A stretch of 64,000 nt of DNA from Variovorax paradoxus (GTDB taxonomy: Bacteria > Pseudomonadota > Gammaproteobacteria > Burkholderiales > Burkholderiaceae_C): the NCBI RefSeq assembly GCF_902712855.1, contig NZ_LR743507.1:5194001-5258000 (forward strand), in the 5' to 3' direction. This document shows, piece by piece, positions 1 through 10,900 of the stretch; position 1 is the first letter of the stretch, and every line of letters starts with the position of its first letter. The notes below the pieces were generated by a model that was not told the DNA's origin, did no database searches, and saw only the letters and a program-made list of their open reading frames with translations. Both the position numbers and the translations under genes were made by a program.

Positions 1-1086
1 ACCACGAAGGTTCGCGTGGTCGAGCCGCCGCAGGTCTCCGCCGTGGGCAACCCGGCGCTCATCAACGCCAGCCTCGGCGTCGGCGACCCCAACAGGATCT
101 ACGTGCGCACGGCGCAGGTGCGCGTGCTGCTGTCGGTGGACCTCAGCAAGATCACGGGCGTGCTGTCGAACGTGCTGTCCACGGTGACGGCCGCGCTCTC
201 GCCCATCATCAACTTCCTCAACAGCGTTCTGACGCTGAATCTCGGAACCATCCTTTCCGACCTGGTCGCAACGGTGGCGTGCGGCGGCATCTTCCCCGCC
301 TGCCAGGTCACGCAGGTCATCTACGCCGAGGCGCTTCCTGCCCCCATCGATATCGGCATCAGTTCGGGCAACGGTTCGGCGCTCGTGACCGGCCACGCGT
401 GCAACGCCGCGGACAGCAAGTCGCTGAACGTACTGGCCAACACCAGCGTGGCGCGCCTCAATGTAGGCACCGTCTCGAACATCTTCTCGTCCTCGCAGCC
501 CGCGACCGCCGCACCGGTGAGGATCGTCGAAATCGGCTACCGCGAGGCCAAGTTCGACAGCTGTGTTCTCTCGCTCATCTGCAGTCCGAAGAAATGGAAG
601 ACGGCGAGCGGAACGTTCGTGGAGAACATCGCCAACGCCAAGAAAACGGTGATCTCGGGATTGGGCCTTGTCGTCAATTCGGACATCGGCGGCAGCGTGA
701 GCGGCACGGCGCTGACCTACATCTCGCCCTCGGCGGCGAACCTCCCCGAGATCGATGCGGCGCCCTATGACGGCGTCGGGCCGGACCCCTCGTTCAAGGC
801 GATCAGCGCATCCTCGATCGTCAAGAGCCTGGGAAGCACGCTCGGCGGCATCCAGATCCGGCCGTATTCGAGCGACAGCAGCGGCATCCTCGGCGGGCTT
901 CTCAACGGCACCCTCTCCCTCATCAGCAATCTGCTGAGCACGCTGCAGACGATGATCAACAACGCGCTGGGCCCGCTGCTCGATCCGACGGTCAACGCAT
1001 TGCTCGACCTGCTGGGCATCGATCTCGCGAAAGCGGAGATCGGCGCCCGCCTTTCATGCAACCGTGGCGCCGAGCTGGTCTACTGA
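1..1086 (+). CDS. TadG-like pilus assembly protein, C-terminal part (5' partial)
   Basis: The frame is open from base 1, so the real start lies upstream and only about 360 C-terminal residues are visible. The GTG at 16 is just an internal codon. The visible part is rich in Val, Ser, Ala and Gly with long non-polar beta-like stretches, a few Cys pairs (CGGIFPACQ; CVLSLIC), and repeated Leu-rich turns such as LLNGTLSLISNLL. This composition and length resemble the C-terminal region of TadG-type proteins of Tad (Flp) pilus loci, which are secreted or envelope-anchored. The family call is by recognition of character, not by a diagnostic motif. The next gene starts 16 bp after the stop and is a sigma-54 activator, as seen beside some tad loci. 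An alternative is an unrelated secreted protein of unknown function. Confidence 0.55.
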   Translation, partial: TTKVRVVEPPQVSAVGNPALINASLGVGDPNRIYVRTAQVRVLLSVDLSKITGVLSNVLSTVTAALSPIINFLNSVLTLNLGTILSDLVATVACGGIFPACQVTQVIYAEALPAPIDIGISSGNGSALVTGHACNAADSKSLNVLANTSVARLNVGTVSNIFSSSQPATAAPVRIVEIGYREAKFDSCVLSLICSPKKWKTASGTFVENIANAKKTVISGLGLVVNSDIGGSVSGTALTYISPSAANLPEIDAAPYDGVGPDPSFKAISASSIVKSLGSTLGGIQIRPYSSDSSGILGGLLNGTLSLISNLLSTLQTMINNALGPLLDPTVNALLDLLGIDLAKAEIGARLSCNRGAELVY

Positions 1087-1102
1087 AATCCGTTCTTCCG
1101 AC

Positions 1103-2527
<1,425 letters not shown>

Positions 2528-2548
2528 GCTCGCCCCCAGGCAGTACCT

Positions 2549-2745
2549 GGCTCGCCCCCAGGATGCGCGGCACTTCGTGTCCGCTTCTCCTTCCCCCTAC
2601 CGGAGGCAACACCTGAGGCCCGGCAAAGCCGGTTCCTCGGTGTTCACGGCTCGCCCCCAGGATGCGCGGCACTTCGTGTCCGCTTCTCCTTCCCCCTACC
2701 GGGGGCAACACCTGAGGCCCGGCAAAGCCGGGCCGCGGTGGTCAC
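2549..2745 (+). repeat. Two tandem copies of the post-stop repeat family (99 bp period)
   Basis: Two nearly identical units start with GGCTCGCCCCCAGGATGCG at 2549 and 2648. Each contains a C-run/G-run hairpin (CCCCCTACCGGGGG type) and a second hairpin CCGGC-AAA-GCCGG. A truncated third start (GGCTCGCCCCCAGG) lies at 2527-2541, right behind the stop of the sigma-54 activator gene. Related units occur at 16399, 18630, 48341, 50561, 52177, 52727 and 61363. No coding function is apparent. The segment lies between convergent genes. Confidence 0.9.
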
Positions 2746-2780
2746 GAAGTGGCTTGCTCCGCTTGGCCTGGACGCGCGCG

Positions 2781-4382
2781 TCAGGGTGGTGAGAGACGGG
2801 GGGTCCTGCGCAGTGCGGGGGCGGAACCGGCGGGACCGAGGCTGCGCTCGGTCACGGGTTCGCTGGCGCATGCGGTGTTGCTGGAGATGCAGAGCGCGGC
2901 GAGGAGGCCGTCCTCGGTGAGGACCTGGCGGCTGGGGGCGCCGAAGAGGCGGTCGATCCAGGCGTTGGTGCCGGCGGGGTCGATGCGCAGTTCGCCGGTG
3001 GTGCGGGCCAGCCGCAGCTCGGAGATGCGCAGGTCGAAGACGCCGTCGATGTAGTCGAACAGCAGGGTGTAGTAGTCGAGCTGGGCGTCGAGCACCTTGG
3101 GCAGGGTCTCGCGGCCGAACTCCATGAGGCGGCGGCGGCCGCGGAAGGCCTGGCCCGCGGTGCTAACGGCCTCCATGAGCTGCCGCTCGCGCTCGCGGCC
3201 GGCAACGGTGCGCGACCACGAGGCCGAGGTGAGCTCGAACAGGTTGAGCTTCACGCCTTCGAGCTTGGCCTCCTGGTTGGCGACTTCGGCCAGCGCGGAC
3301 TTCAGCCTCAGCTGCCGGTCGAAACCGTTGCCGAAGTTCCAGTTGAGCTCGAGCGCGGCGCGCGTGGGGTCCTGCGGCGAGACGCCGCGCGGGTCCTTGC
3401 TCTTCACGACCACGGCGTCCAGCGTCGGGTAGAGGCTCGCGTCCTGCTGGTCGGCCAGTGCGCGGGCGCGCTCGATGCGGCCCTGCGCCTCGGCGATCTC
3501 GGTGCTGCGCGCCTCGGCACGGCGCAGCGCCTCGTCCTGCGAGGAGATGCGCCACTGCGGCGGCGCCGCGAGCACGGGCAGCGACTCGGCGTTGGGCGTG
3601 AACTTGAAGTAGTTGCGGAACTTGGCAATGGCTTCGTCGCGCTGCGCGGCGAAGTCGGACTCGCGCGCGGCCACCAGCGCGCGGCGCGAGGCGGCCATGT
3701 TCAGGTCGTTGTCGCCGGTCACGCCCAGCGCCACGCGGCGCGCCTCGGCCTTCGAGAGTTCGGCGACCACCTCGGTGGCCCTGTGCGCGATCTGCTTCTT
3801 CAGGTCGAAGCGCTGCACCTGGAGGTAGGCGGTGAGCGCGTCCAGCACGACCTTCTGCGAGGTCGTGACCACGGCTTCGTCATCGGCCTGGTTGGCGGCC
3901 TCGGCGGCGCGCTGCGCGGCGTCGAGCGCGCCGCCGTCGAGCAGGCTCATGCGTGCCTCGGCGGTGAGCACGGTGTAGCTCTGCGTCCTCGCGCCCTTCT
4001 CGCCGCTGTTGTAGTTGCCCGAGGAGGTGCCGATCTTGAAACGCGGGTAGCGCGCCTGCCGGGCGGCGTCGACGCCAAAGCTGCTGGTGCTGGCCGCGGC
4101 CTGCGCGGTCTGCACCTCGGGGTAGTCCTGCGACAGCACGATGAGCGACTGCTTGACCTGCGCGGTGTAGCTGGCCGTGCCCAGCGACAGCGGGGTCAGC
4201 CGGCGCGCGAGCGTCAACGGGCCGGACGCTTCCTGCGAAGCCTGCTGGGCCGGCGAAGCGTCCTGCGCGTCCGTTCGGGATTGCGCGAAAGCGGTTGGCG
4301 CCAGCGCGAAGCTCGCGCACAGTGCTGCGCAGACCACGCCGGGGCCCATGCGGCGCCGGTCGATCGAGGTGCGTTGCTTCAT
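2781..4382 (-). CDS. TolC-family outer membrane efflux/secretion channel
   Basis: A 533-residue outer membrane factor that would form the outer membrane duct of the type I exporter encoded just upstream. The N-terminus carries a long signal peptide (basic start, hydrophobic core near residues 15-30, AFA-QS cleavage near residue 33). The mature part has the long amphipathic helices of the OEP fold in two repeats, for example around AADALRRAEARSTEIAEAQ-type helices and the LRLKSALAEVANQEAKLEGV segment. The ATG at 4382 overlaps the stop of the HlyD gene as ATGA, so the two are translationally coupled. A longer open frame upstream of this ATG is only a shadow inside the hlyD-like gene. It is the last gene of the locus, and the post-stop repeats lie beyond it. 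Confidence 0.92.
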   Translation of the reverse strand: MKQRTSIDRRRMGPGVVCAALCASFALAPTAFAQSRTDAQDASPAQQASQEASGPLTLARRLTPLSLGTASYTAQVKQSLIVLSQDYPEVQTAQAAASTSSFGVDAARQARYPRFKIGTSSGNYNSGEKGARTQSYTVLTAEARMSLLDGGALDAAQRAAEAANQADDEAVVTTSQKVVLDALTAYLQVQRFDLKKQIAHRATEVVAELSKAEARRVALGVTGDNDLNMAASRRALVAARESDFAAQRDEAIAKFRNYFKFTPNAESLPVLAAPPQWRISSQDEALRRAEARSTEIAEAQGRIERARALADQQDASLYPTLDAVVVKSKDPRGVSPQDPTRAALELNWNFGNGFDRQLRLKSALAEVANQEAKLEGVKLNLFELTSASWSRTVAGRERERQLMEAVSTAGQAFRGRRRLMEFGRETLPKVLDAQLDYYTLLFDYIDGVFDLRISELRLARTTGELRIDPAGTNAWIDRLFGAPSRQVLTEDGLLAALCISSNTACASEPVTERSLGPAGSAPALRRTPRLSPP

Positions 4383-5725
4383 GGTTCGCGGAAGGCTTCG
4401 CGCCGCAGCTTGAGCACCGGCCGCAGGATGTACCAGATGAACGGATCGGTGCCCACGCGCAGGTCCACCTCCGACTCCATGCCGGCGGTGATGCGGTTCT
4501 CGGTGCGGCCCACATGCGACTGCGACATGCTGATGAGCAGGCGGTAATACGGGGCGCCGCTCGAGATGGCGGGATCCCGGTCGGCGTCGGCGGCCACCAG
4601 CCGCACCTTGCCGTCGACCGCGCCGTAGCGCAGGTAGTCGTAGGCCGTGATCTTCACGCGAGCGTCCTGGCCCACCTCGATGAAGCCGCGGTCGTTCGGG
4701 TTGAGCCGCGCCTCGACCATGATCTCGTCCTCGTCCGGCACCACTTCGAGGATGGCCTCGCCGGGCTTCACCACCCAGCCGGGGCTGGAGTTGCGCAGGC
4801 CCTTGACGATGCCGTCCGCCGGCGCCTTCACCACCGTGCGCGAGCGCTGCGTGCGTGCGCGCGCGAGGTCTTCGCTCAGGCTCGCGAACTGGCGCTCGAC
4901 GGTGGCCAGCTCGTCCGATGCGCGGCGGCGGAAGCGCCCTTCGGCCTCGGCCATCTTGGCCTGCGCCTCGGTGATGGACGCATTGGCCGAGACGACGCCC
5001 TGGCGCGCCACCGCGAGTTCGCTGCGCACGCCCTCGGCCTGGCGGCGCTTCTCGAGCACCTCGACCTGGCCCACCAGTTTCTCGCTGAGCAGCTGTTCGG
5101 AGATCTCGAGCTCCTTCTGCATCAGCGCGAGGCGGTCGCCCAGGCCCTTGACCTTGGCTTCCTGCTCGAGCTTCTTGCTGCGCGCCTGCTCCAGGCCCGA
5201 CACCGCGCCGGCCATCACGCCGCGCTGCTCGAGCGCGCGCGCCTGGTAGGCACCGGTCTCGCCCTCGAACACGGCCTCGTCGATGTCGGCAGCGAACGCT
5301 TCGCGCCTGAGCGGCTGGCCACGGCTTTCGGCGACGAGGCGCACGCGGGTGGCCTGCGTGGCGGCGTAGCGGGCGGTGAGTTCCTCGAGGTTGAGGCCGC
5401 TGCCGCCGAGGTCGATCTCGACCAGCGACTGGCCCTGCTTGACCTTCTCGCCTTCCTTCACGAGGACGTTGCTGACGATGCCGCCTTCCAGATGCTGGAT
5501 CGACTTGACGCGGTCGGAGGGAATCACGCGGCCCGGCGCGACGACGACGGTCTCCATCGGAAAGCCGAGGCCGATCAGCGCGAGCACGGCCACCGCGCCG
5601 CCGATGATCCACTGCCGCCGCCGCCCCTGCGGCGAGTTCCGGGCTGCGCGCCTCTCGTTTTCTTCCTGGAGGATCTGCGGCAGGTCTGATTTCAAGTCTC
5701 GTCCTCCGTCACTCTTCATTGACAA
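4379..5725 (-). CDS. HlyD-family type I secretion periplasmic adaptor
   Basis: A 448-residue membrane fusion protein linking the inner membrane ABC exporter to the TolC-type channel. Residues 1-38 are cytoplasmic and basic, and one transmembrane helix lies at about 39-56. A lipoyl-like half motif follows (VVVAPGRVIPSDRVKSIQHL), then a long coiled coil (about 145-290, Glu/Lys/Arg/Gln-rich), the second lipoyl half (TVVKAPADGIVKGL) and a beta-barrel domain. This is the length and order usual for HlyD/PrtE-type adaptors. The start at 5725 lies 6 bp after the stop of the ABC gene, and an ATG two codons further in is an alternative. The stop overlaps the TolC-type gene by four bases, so ABC, adaptor and channel form one operon. 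Confidence 0.93.
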   Translation of the reverse strand: MSMKSDGGRDLKSDLPQILQEENERRAARNSPQGRRRQWIIGGAVAVLALIGLGFPMETVVVAPGRVIPSDRVKSIQHLEGGIVSNVLVKEGEKVKQGQSLVEIDLGGSGLNLEELTARYAATQATRVRLVAESRGQPLRREAFAADIDEAVFEGETGAYQARALEQRGVMAGAVSGLEQARSKKLEQEAKVKGLGDRLALMQKELEISEQLLSEKLVGQVEVLEKRRQAEGVRSELAVARQGVVSANASITEAQAKMAEAEGRFRRRASDELATVERQFASLSEDLARARTQRSRTVVKAPADGIVKGLRNSSPGWVVKPGEAILEVVPDEDEIMVEARLNPNDRGFIEVGQDARVKITAYDYLRYGAVDGKVRLVAADADRDPAISSGAPYYRLLISMSQSHVGRTENRITAGMESEVDLRVGTDPFIWYILRPVLKLRREAFREP

Positions 5726-5731
5726 GCGGCG

Positions 5732-7549
5732 TCACGCGATCGAGCGCGAAGCCGCGGCTGCGGCGCCGTCGTCCTGGTCGCCCACGGCCACCAGCGGCTT
5801 CTTCACGCCGAACAGCTTCGGCACCATCACCGCGGCCGTGCCCTGCTCCACGTTGCCCTGGCCGGTGACGTGGTAGACCACGCTGGCGGCGGAGACGATG
5901 CGCAGCGAATGCGTGACCACCACGACGGTGCGCACCTTGGCCACGGCGAGCAGCGTGGCGAGCAGGTTGCGCTCGCTCTGGAAGTCGAGGTCGTTGCTGG
6001 GCTCGTCGAGCACCAGCACCGAGGGCTTGCGCAGGAAGCTCATGGCCAGTGCGAGCTTGCGGCGCTCGCCCACCGACACGCCGGTGCCGCCTTCGCCGAT
6101 CATGGTGCGGTAGCCGTCGGGCAGCCGCGAGATGAAGTCGTGCGCGCCCGAGAGCTTGCAGGCGGCCACGATCTGCTCGTCGCTCTGGCCCGGCGCGCCG
6201 CGGCGCATCACGTCGATCAGGGAGCCGCCGAACCAGTAGACCTCCTGCGAGAGGTAGCTGATCCAGCGCGAGAGTTCTTCGCGGCCGAACTGCGACAGGT
6301 CGTACTCGCCGATGCTGATGATCCCGCGCGTGGGCGTGTACAGGCCCGACAGCAGCTTCACGAGCGTGGACTTGCCGGCGCCGTTGCGCCCGACGATCAC
6401 GTGCAGGCCGCCGGGGCCGATGTCGAGGTCGACGTTTTCCAGCACCGGCTGCTGCGCGCTGTCGGTGAAGCCGAAGCTGACGTCGTTGAAGGTGATGCGG
6501 CCGAGCGGCTGCGGCAGCGTCATGCCCGTGGGCGGCTTCTCGACCGGCTCGCGCAGCACGTTCTCGAGCCGCCCGGCGGCCTCCTTCGCGGTGGCGAGCG
6601 CGCGCCAGTTCGACACCAGCCCGGCCACCGGCTGCAGCGCCTTGAGCGCCAGCATGTTCGAAGCCACGAGGCCGCCCACCGTCATCCATTGCTCCATGAC
6701 GGAGATGGCGCCCACGCTGACCACCACCACCGAGAACACCGTCAGCAGCACGGTGGTGCCGTCGCGCGTGGTCTCGATCTGGCCGTTCTTGGTGAAGCTC
6801 TCGGTGAGCCAGGCGTTGTAGGTCTGGCGCCACATCTCGATGGTGGGGCCGTCGTTGGCCTGCGTCTTGAGCGTCTCGCGTGCGTGGCAGATCTCCGAGG
6901 TCATGCGGTCGAGGCCGCGCCCGCGCTGCACTTCCTCCACGCGGCCGGAACGCACTTCGTCGGCCCACCACCAGGCCAGGAACGACATGATGGCCAGGAA
7001 CAGCGCCACCACGGGCAGCACCGGCAGCGCGACGATGCCGATCACGATGAGCGCGAAGATGGCCATCGGCAGGTCGAAGATCGATTGAGCGAGGCCGCCG
7101 GTGACGGTGCCTCGCACCGAGCCCACGTCGCGGAAGTACATCTGCCACGACGACGCGGGGCGCGACTCGAGGGCGCGCAGCGGACGCGAGAGCATCGAGT
7201 TGAGCAAGGCGCCCGACACGCCGTGGTCGATGATCGCGCCGGCATTGCGCAGCAGGCGCGAGCGGCGCGTGCGCAGCCAGAACTCGAGGCACAGGAAGAA
7301 CAGGATGCCGCTCACCAGTGCGGCCAGCGTGGAGAAGCCGCTGCGCGACAGCACGCGGTCATACACCTGCAGCAGGAAGATCGACGGCAGCAGCCCGAAC
7401 AGGCTGATGGGCAACGAACGCCACGCCGCGCTCTTCACGAGCGGGTAGGCCGCACGAAACGCCTCGTTCAGCGCACCCGCGTACGGGCTGGCTCCGGGCT
7501 CTTCGGGCGTGTCGGCGACCAACTGGCTGGGCAAGAGGAACTTGATCAT
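5732..7549 (-). CDS. Type I secretion ABC permease/ATPase
   Basis: A 605-residue exporter half-transporter with membrane helices in residues ~45-310 and a nucleotide-binding domain at ~340-570. It has no N-terminal peptidase (C39) domain. Walker A is GRNGAGKST (~386), Walker B is SVLVLDEPS (~514), the D-loop is NDLD and the H-loop is VVVVTHS (~543). The ABC signature reads GVSVGERRK (~486) where LSGGQ is usual, a marked deviation. The gene leads the exporter trio (ABC, HlyD, TolC), which is the layout of protein-secreting type I systems. The likely substrate is the repeat protein at 11.8-15.6 kb on the same strand. A 75 bp gap upstream, with an AT-rich stretch at about 7590-7625, could hold an internal promoter. 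Confidence 0.92.
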   Translation of the reverse strand: MIKFLLPSQLVADTPEEPGASPYAGALNEAFRAAYPLVKSAAWRSLPISLFGLLPSIFLLQVYDRVLSRSGFSTLAALVSGILFFLCLEFWLRTRRSRLLRNAGAIIDHGVSGALLNSMLSRPLRALESRPASSWQMYFRDVGSVRGTVTGGLAQSIFDLPMAIFALIVIGIVALPVLPVVALFLAIMSFLAWWWADEVRSGRVEEVQRGRGLDRMTSEICHARETLKTQANDGPTIEMWRQTYNAWLTESFTKNGQIETTRDGTTVLLTVFSVVVVSVGAISVMEQWMTVGGLVASNMLALKALQPVAGLVSNWRALATAKEAAGRLENVLREPVEKPPTGMTLPQPLGRITFNDVSFGFTDSAQQPVLENVDLDIGPGGLHVIVGRNGAGKSTLVKLLSGLYTPTRGIISIGEYDLSQFGREELSRWISYLSQEVYWFGGSLIDVMRRGAPGQSDEQIVAACKLSGAHDFISRLPDGYRTMIGEGGTGVSVGERRKLALAMSFLRKPSVLVLDEPSNDLDFQSERNLLATLLAVAKVRTVVVVTHSLRIVSAASVVYHVTGQGNVEQGTAAVMVPKLFGVKKPLVAVGDQDDGAAAAASRSIA

Positions 7550-7624
7550 GGAAAAGGGCCGATCCGTCGGGCAATGACGCCTGCCTCATTATCAACTGTT
7601 ACCGTGTTGTTACAAGGCAAAAAT

Positions 7625-7945
7625 TCATCCGCCGATCACTCGGCAGGACGTCATGGACTCCTTCATCGGACCGGCCCGTTCCACTTGCACCGGTCCGTGT
7701 TGCGCGGGGCTTCCCGTGACCGCGCAACCGACCGGCTTCCCTGACACCTTCTCCCTGGTTTGATCGCGTGCCCCCTCGGGCAAACCCTGTGCGAGCACCA
7801 ATGCGATGTTGGCGCACAACAGCATGCACAGCACCCATGCACACAGCAGCTGCATCCAGCCCAGCCACCAGCGCCTTGCGGGCTGGCGCGTGCAAGCGGC
7901 CGCCTCGCAGTCGAAGGGCATCGGCATCGTGACGTTCGTTCTCAT
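7625..7945 (-). CDS. Small single-pass membrane protein of unknown function
   Basis: A 106-residue protein that I do not recognise. Residues 1-26 are polar and basic with two Cys, and one hydrophobic segment follows at ~28-53 (WMQLLCAWVLCMLLCANIAL). The tail of about 50 residues is Gly/Pro/Lys-rich and probably periplasmic. The start ATG at 7945 overlaps the stop of the upstream 1059-residue gene as ATGA, which implies coupled translation and supports it being real. It sits between the MurF-like fusion and the secretion ATPase, so it may be an accessory of the same export pathway. No database family comes to mind. Confidence 0.65.
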   Translation of the reverse strand: MRTNVTMPMPFDCEAAACTRQPARRWWLGWMQLLCAWVLCMLLCANIALVLAQGLPEGARDQTREKVSGKPVGCAVTGSPAQHGPVQVERAGPMKESMTSCRVIGG

Positions 7946-10900
7946 GGAAGTGCTTTCAAAACCCGGGCGAGCCGGGACAGGCCGACACCGGCCGAACTCT
8001 TGGCAAGAACCCAATCGCCGGGCTGCAGCAGGCTGCCGAGCGCGGTCGACAGGTCCGACACATCGACGAACCAGTGCGAGCGGACCTTGGTGCGGATGCG
8101 GGCGTGCAGCGCGCGCATCATCGGACCGCACAGCAGCACGCGATCGGGTTGGGAGGCGAGCAGGCCGGCCTCGAGGTCGAGGTGATGGCGCTGCGCGGCG
8201 GGGCCGAGCTCCTGCATGTCGCCGAGGATCGCCACGCGCCGCGAAGGCTCGCAGGGCGCCTGCGACAGCAGCTCCAGCGCGGCGCGCATCGAGCTCGGGT
8301 TGGCGTCGTAGGTCTCGTCGATCAGCTTGAAGCTGCCGCCGCCGATGTGGATGGTGTGCAGCGCACCGCGCCCGCCCGGCGGCTCGAAGTGCGCGAAGGG
8401 CTCGACCGCCGCGCCCAGCGGCAGGCGCAGCGCCTGCAGCGCCGCCAGCGCCGCCACGGCACTCGCGCCCATGTGGCGCCCCGGCGCATTGAGCCGCAGC
8501 TGGAAGGGCTCGCCCGCCACCAGCGCCTGCACTTCGCCGTGGTCGAAGGCCAGCAGGCGCACGTCGGCATCGCGGTGCTCGCCGTAGCTCAGCACCTGCA
8601 GCTGCTGCGCCATCGCGGCTTCGGCAAATATCGCGAACTCGGGCATGTCGCGGTTGAGCACCACGCTGTCGCCCGCGGCCATGGCCTGGAAGATGCGGCT
8701 GTCCATGCGTGCCGCGGCCTCCGAAGGCCCGCGGTGCTTCTGCGATGCGGCCGACAGGCCGGTCACCACCAGCAGCGAGGGACGCACGAGCTGCGCCGAA
8801 GCAGGCATCTGCGAGGTGCCCATCTCGAGCACCCAGTAGGCCGCGTGGCGCGGCATGCAGGTCATGTTCCAGGCGATGCCCGACGGCAGGCTCACGCTGC
8901 CTTCCGGCTGCGCGACTTCGCCCCACACGGTGAGCGCGCCGGCCAGCATGGCGGCCACGGTCGCGCTCGAAGCGCCGCCGCCCGCCGCCGTGGCGCCACC
9001 GGCACCTGCGCCTGCACCCGCGCCTGCGGTCGCACCGCTGCCAAGCACGCCGCACACATGGCCCGTGAACTCGGCACGCGCGTGGTCGCCCAGTTCGAGC
9101 ACGGCCTGCAGCACGTTCGAGACCTTGAGCACGGGCACGCGCTTGTCGAGGTGCGGCTTGGGGTCGGTGCACAGCACCGCGGCGGCCGGCTGCAGCACGC
9201 CCTTGAGCGTGACCGCCGCCAGCGGCGTCTTCGACGGCCGCGCCTGGTGGTCGAAAACCACGCGGCCCTTGCGCATGTAAGAGCGCTGCGCCACGCCGGT
9301 GGCGCGCCAGCCGTCGTCCGGCCGCACCACCCATTCGCCGCCGGTGACACGCGCCATCTCGCTGGCGGTCCATGCGGCGCCGTCGTCGCGCCCCGCACCG
9401 CTGCCGGCAGTGCCGCCGCTGTTGACGCCGGCCACGCCGCCGGCGGCCAGGCCCGGGGCCGCGCGGCGCTCAAGCAGGAAGCGGTGGTAGGCGGCAAAGC
9501 CGGACACGTACTGCTCGACGTCGTCGATGCGCACGCGGAACGAGTGATGGCGCACGAAGAACGAACCGGCGACGCTCGACGGCCGGCGGAAGTACATCGC
9601 CATCTCGGGCCAGAAGAAGCCGTTGAGCAGGTAGTGCGCGCGGTAGTCGAGCGCGCGGTAGAACTTCTCGGTGTCGAGCTCGTCGAGCAGGTGCCGCATC
9701 GCAGGCATGCCTTCGAGCCGCTGGAGCATCTGCTGCGCCGCCAGCATCAGCTCGAGCAGCGTCGGGAAGGTGGTCTTCCGGTCGAGCACGAAGTCGAGAT
9801 AGCCCGCCACGTTCTGCAGGCCGAAGCGGAAGTACTTCTCCTGCGGGCTCCAGTGCGTGAGCTCGTTGACGCAGCAGCTGAGCCAGTGGTCGTGCGCCTG
9901 CCAGTGCTGGCTGGCGATGAAATGGTCGAAGGCCTTCTCGACCGCGGCCAGCCATTGCGGGTCGCGCACGAGACCGTACAGGCGCATGAGGGAGAAGGCC
10001 GCTTCGCCGTCGTAGTAGATGGTGCGCGAAGCCTGCTTGACGGTGAGGTCCGCGGCATGCAGCACATGGTTGAAGCGGCCGCTGGCGGGGTCCTGCAGCG
10101 ACACGATGCCCAGTGCGAGCTTCTCGAGCAGCGGCAGCCAGTGGCGCGTGTCCATCAGCTCGCAGTACTTCACCAGCGTGCGCACGCAGGCCGCATTGCC
10201 GCCGAGCCTGATCTCGCCGCCGGTGTCCACAAGGAACGCCACCGCGCGCCCGTCGGCCAGCGTGTAGTCGCGGATCAGCGCGCCGGCGAGGTGGTCGAGC
10301 GCGCGGTCGATGGCGAAGCGCAGCGTCTCGTCGCGCGTGAGCTCCCAGGCCTCGAGCATGGCGTAGAGCGCGCTCGCATGGCGCATCGCGTCGTAGGTCG
10401 GGATGCGGCGGTCGAAGCACGGGAAATAGCCGTACACGAAGAGGCCGTCGCTCTGCACCTGGCGCGCCAGGTACGACGAGCCGCTGCGCACGAGGTCGTG
10501 CACCGACTGCGGGTTGAGCGCGGGCAGCTGCCGGCGCCCAGCGTCGAGCCCCGTGCCCACGAGCTTGTGCACCACGCCGTCGGGCTGGCAGAACACGCCC
10601 ACCGTGGCCAGCAGGTACACGGGCCGGTCCGCCGGCATGTCGAGCGGCGGCAGCTGCCGGAAGCGCGCCTGGCCGTAGACCTCGAAGTTGCGCGGATTGA
10701 CCACCGAGTGCGGAATGGTCGAGTCGCCGCACAGCATCGCGTTGGCGTTGAGTTCCTGCTCCGTGAATGCGAGCGCGAAGTCCTGGTCGAAGGCCAGGCC
10801 CAGGCGGAAGTAGTTGCGCTTGACGGCGGTGAGCTGGGTATTGAACTGCGCCCAGTCCATCGGGCTCGCGCCCTCGACCCAGTCGATGCGCAGCCACGGC

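Noticed and set aside
9001..9045. Ala-Gly tract in the MurF-like gene taken as a sequencing artefact
   Set aside because: The frame is kept on both sides and the codons vary, so an artefact is unlikely; it is reported as a finding instead.
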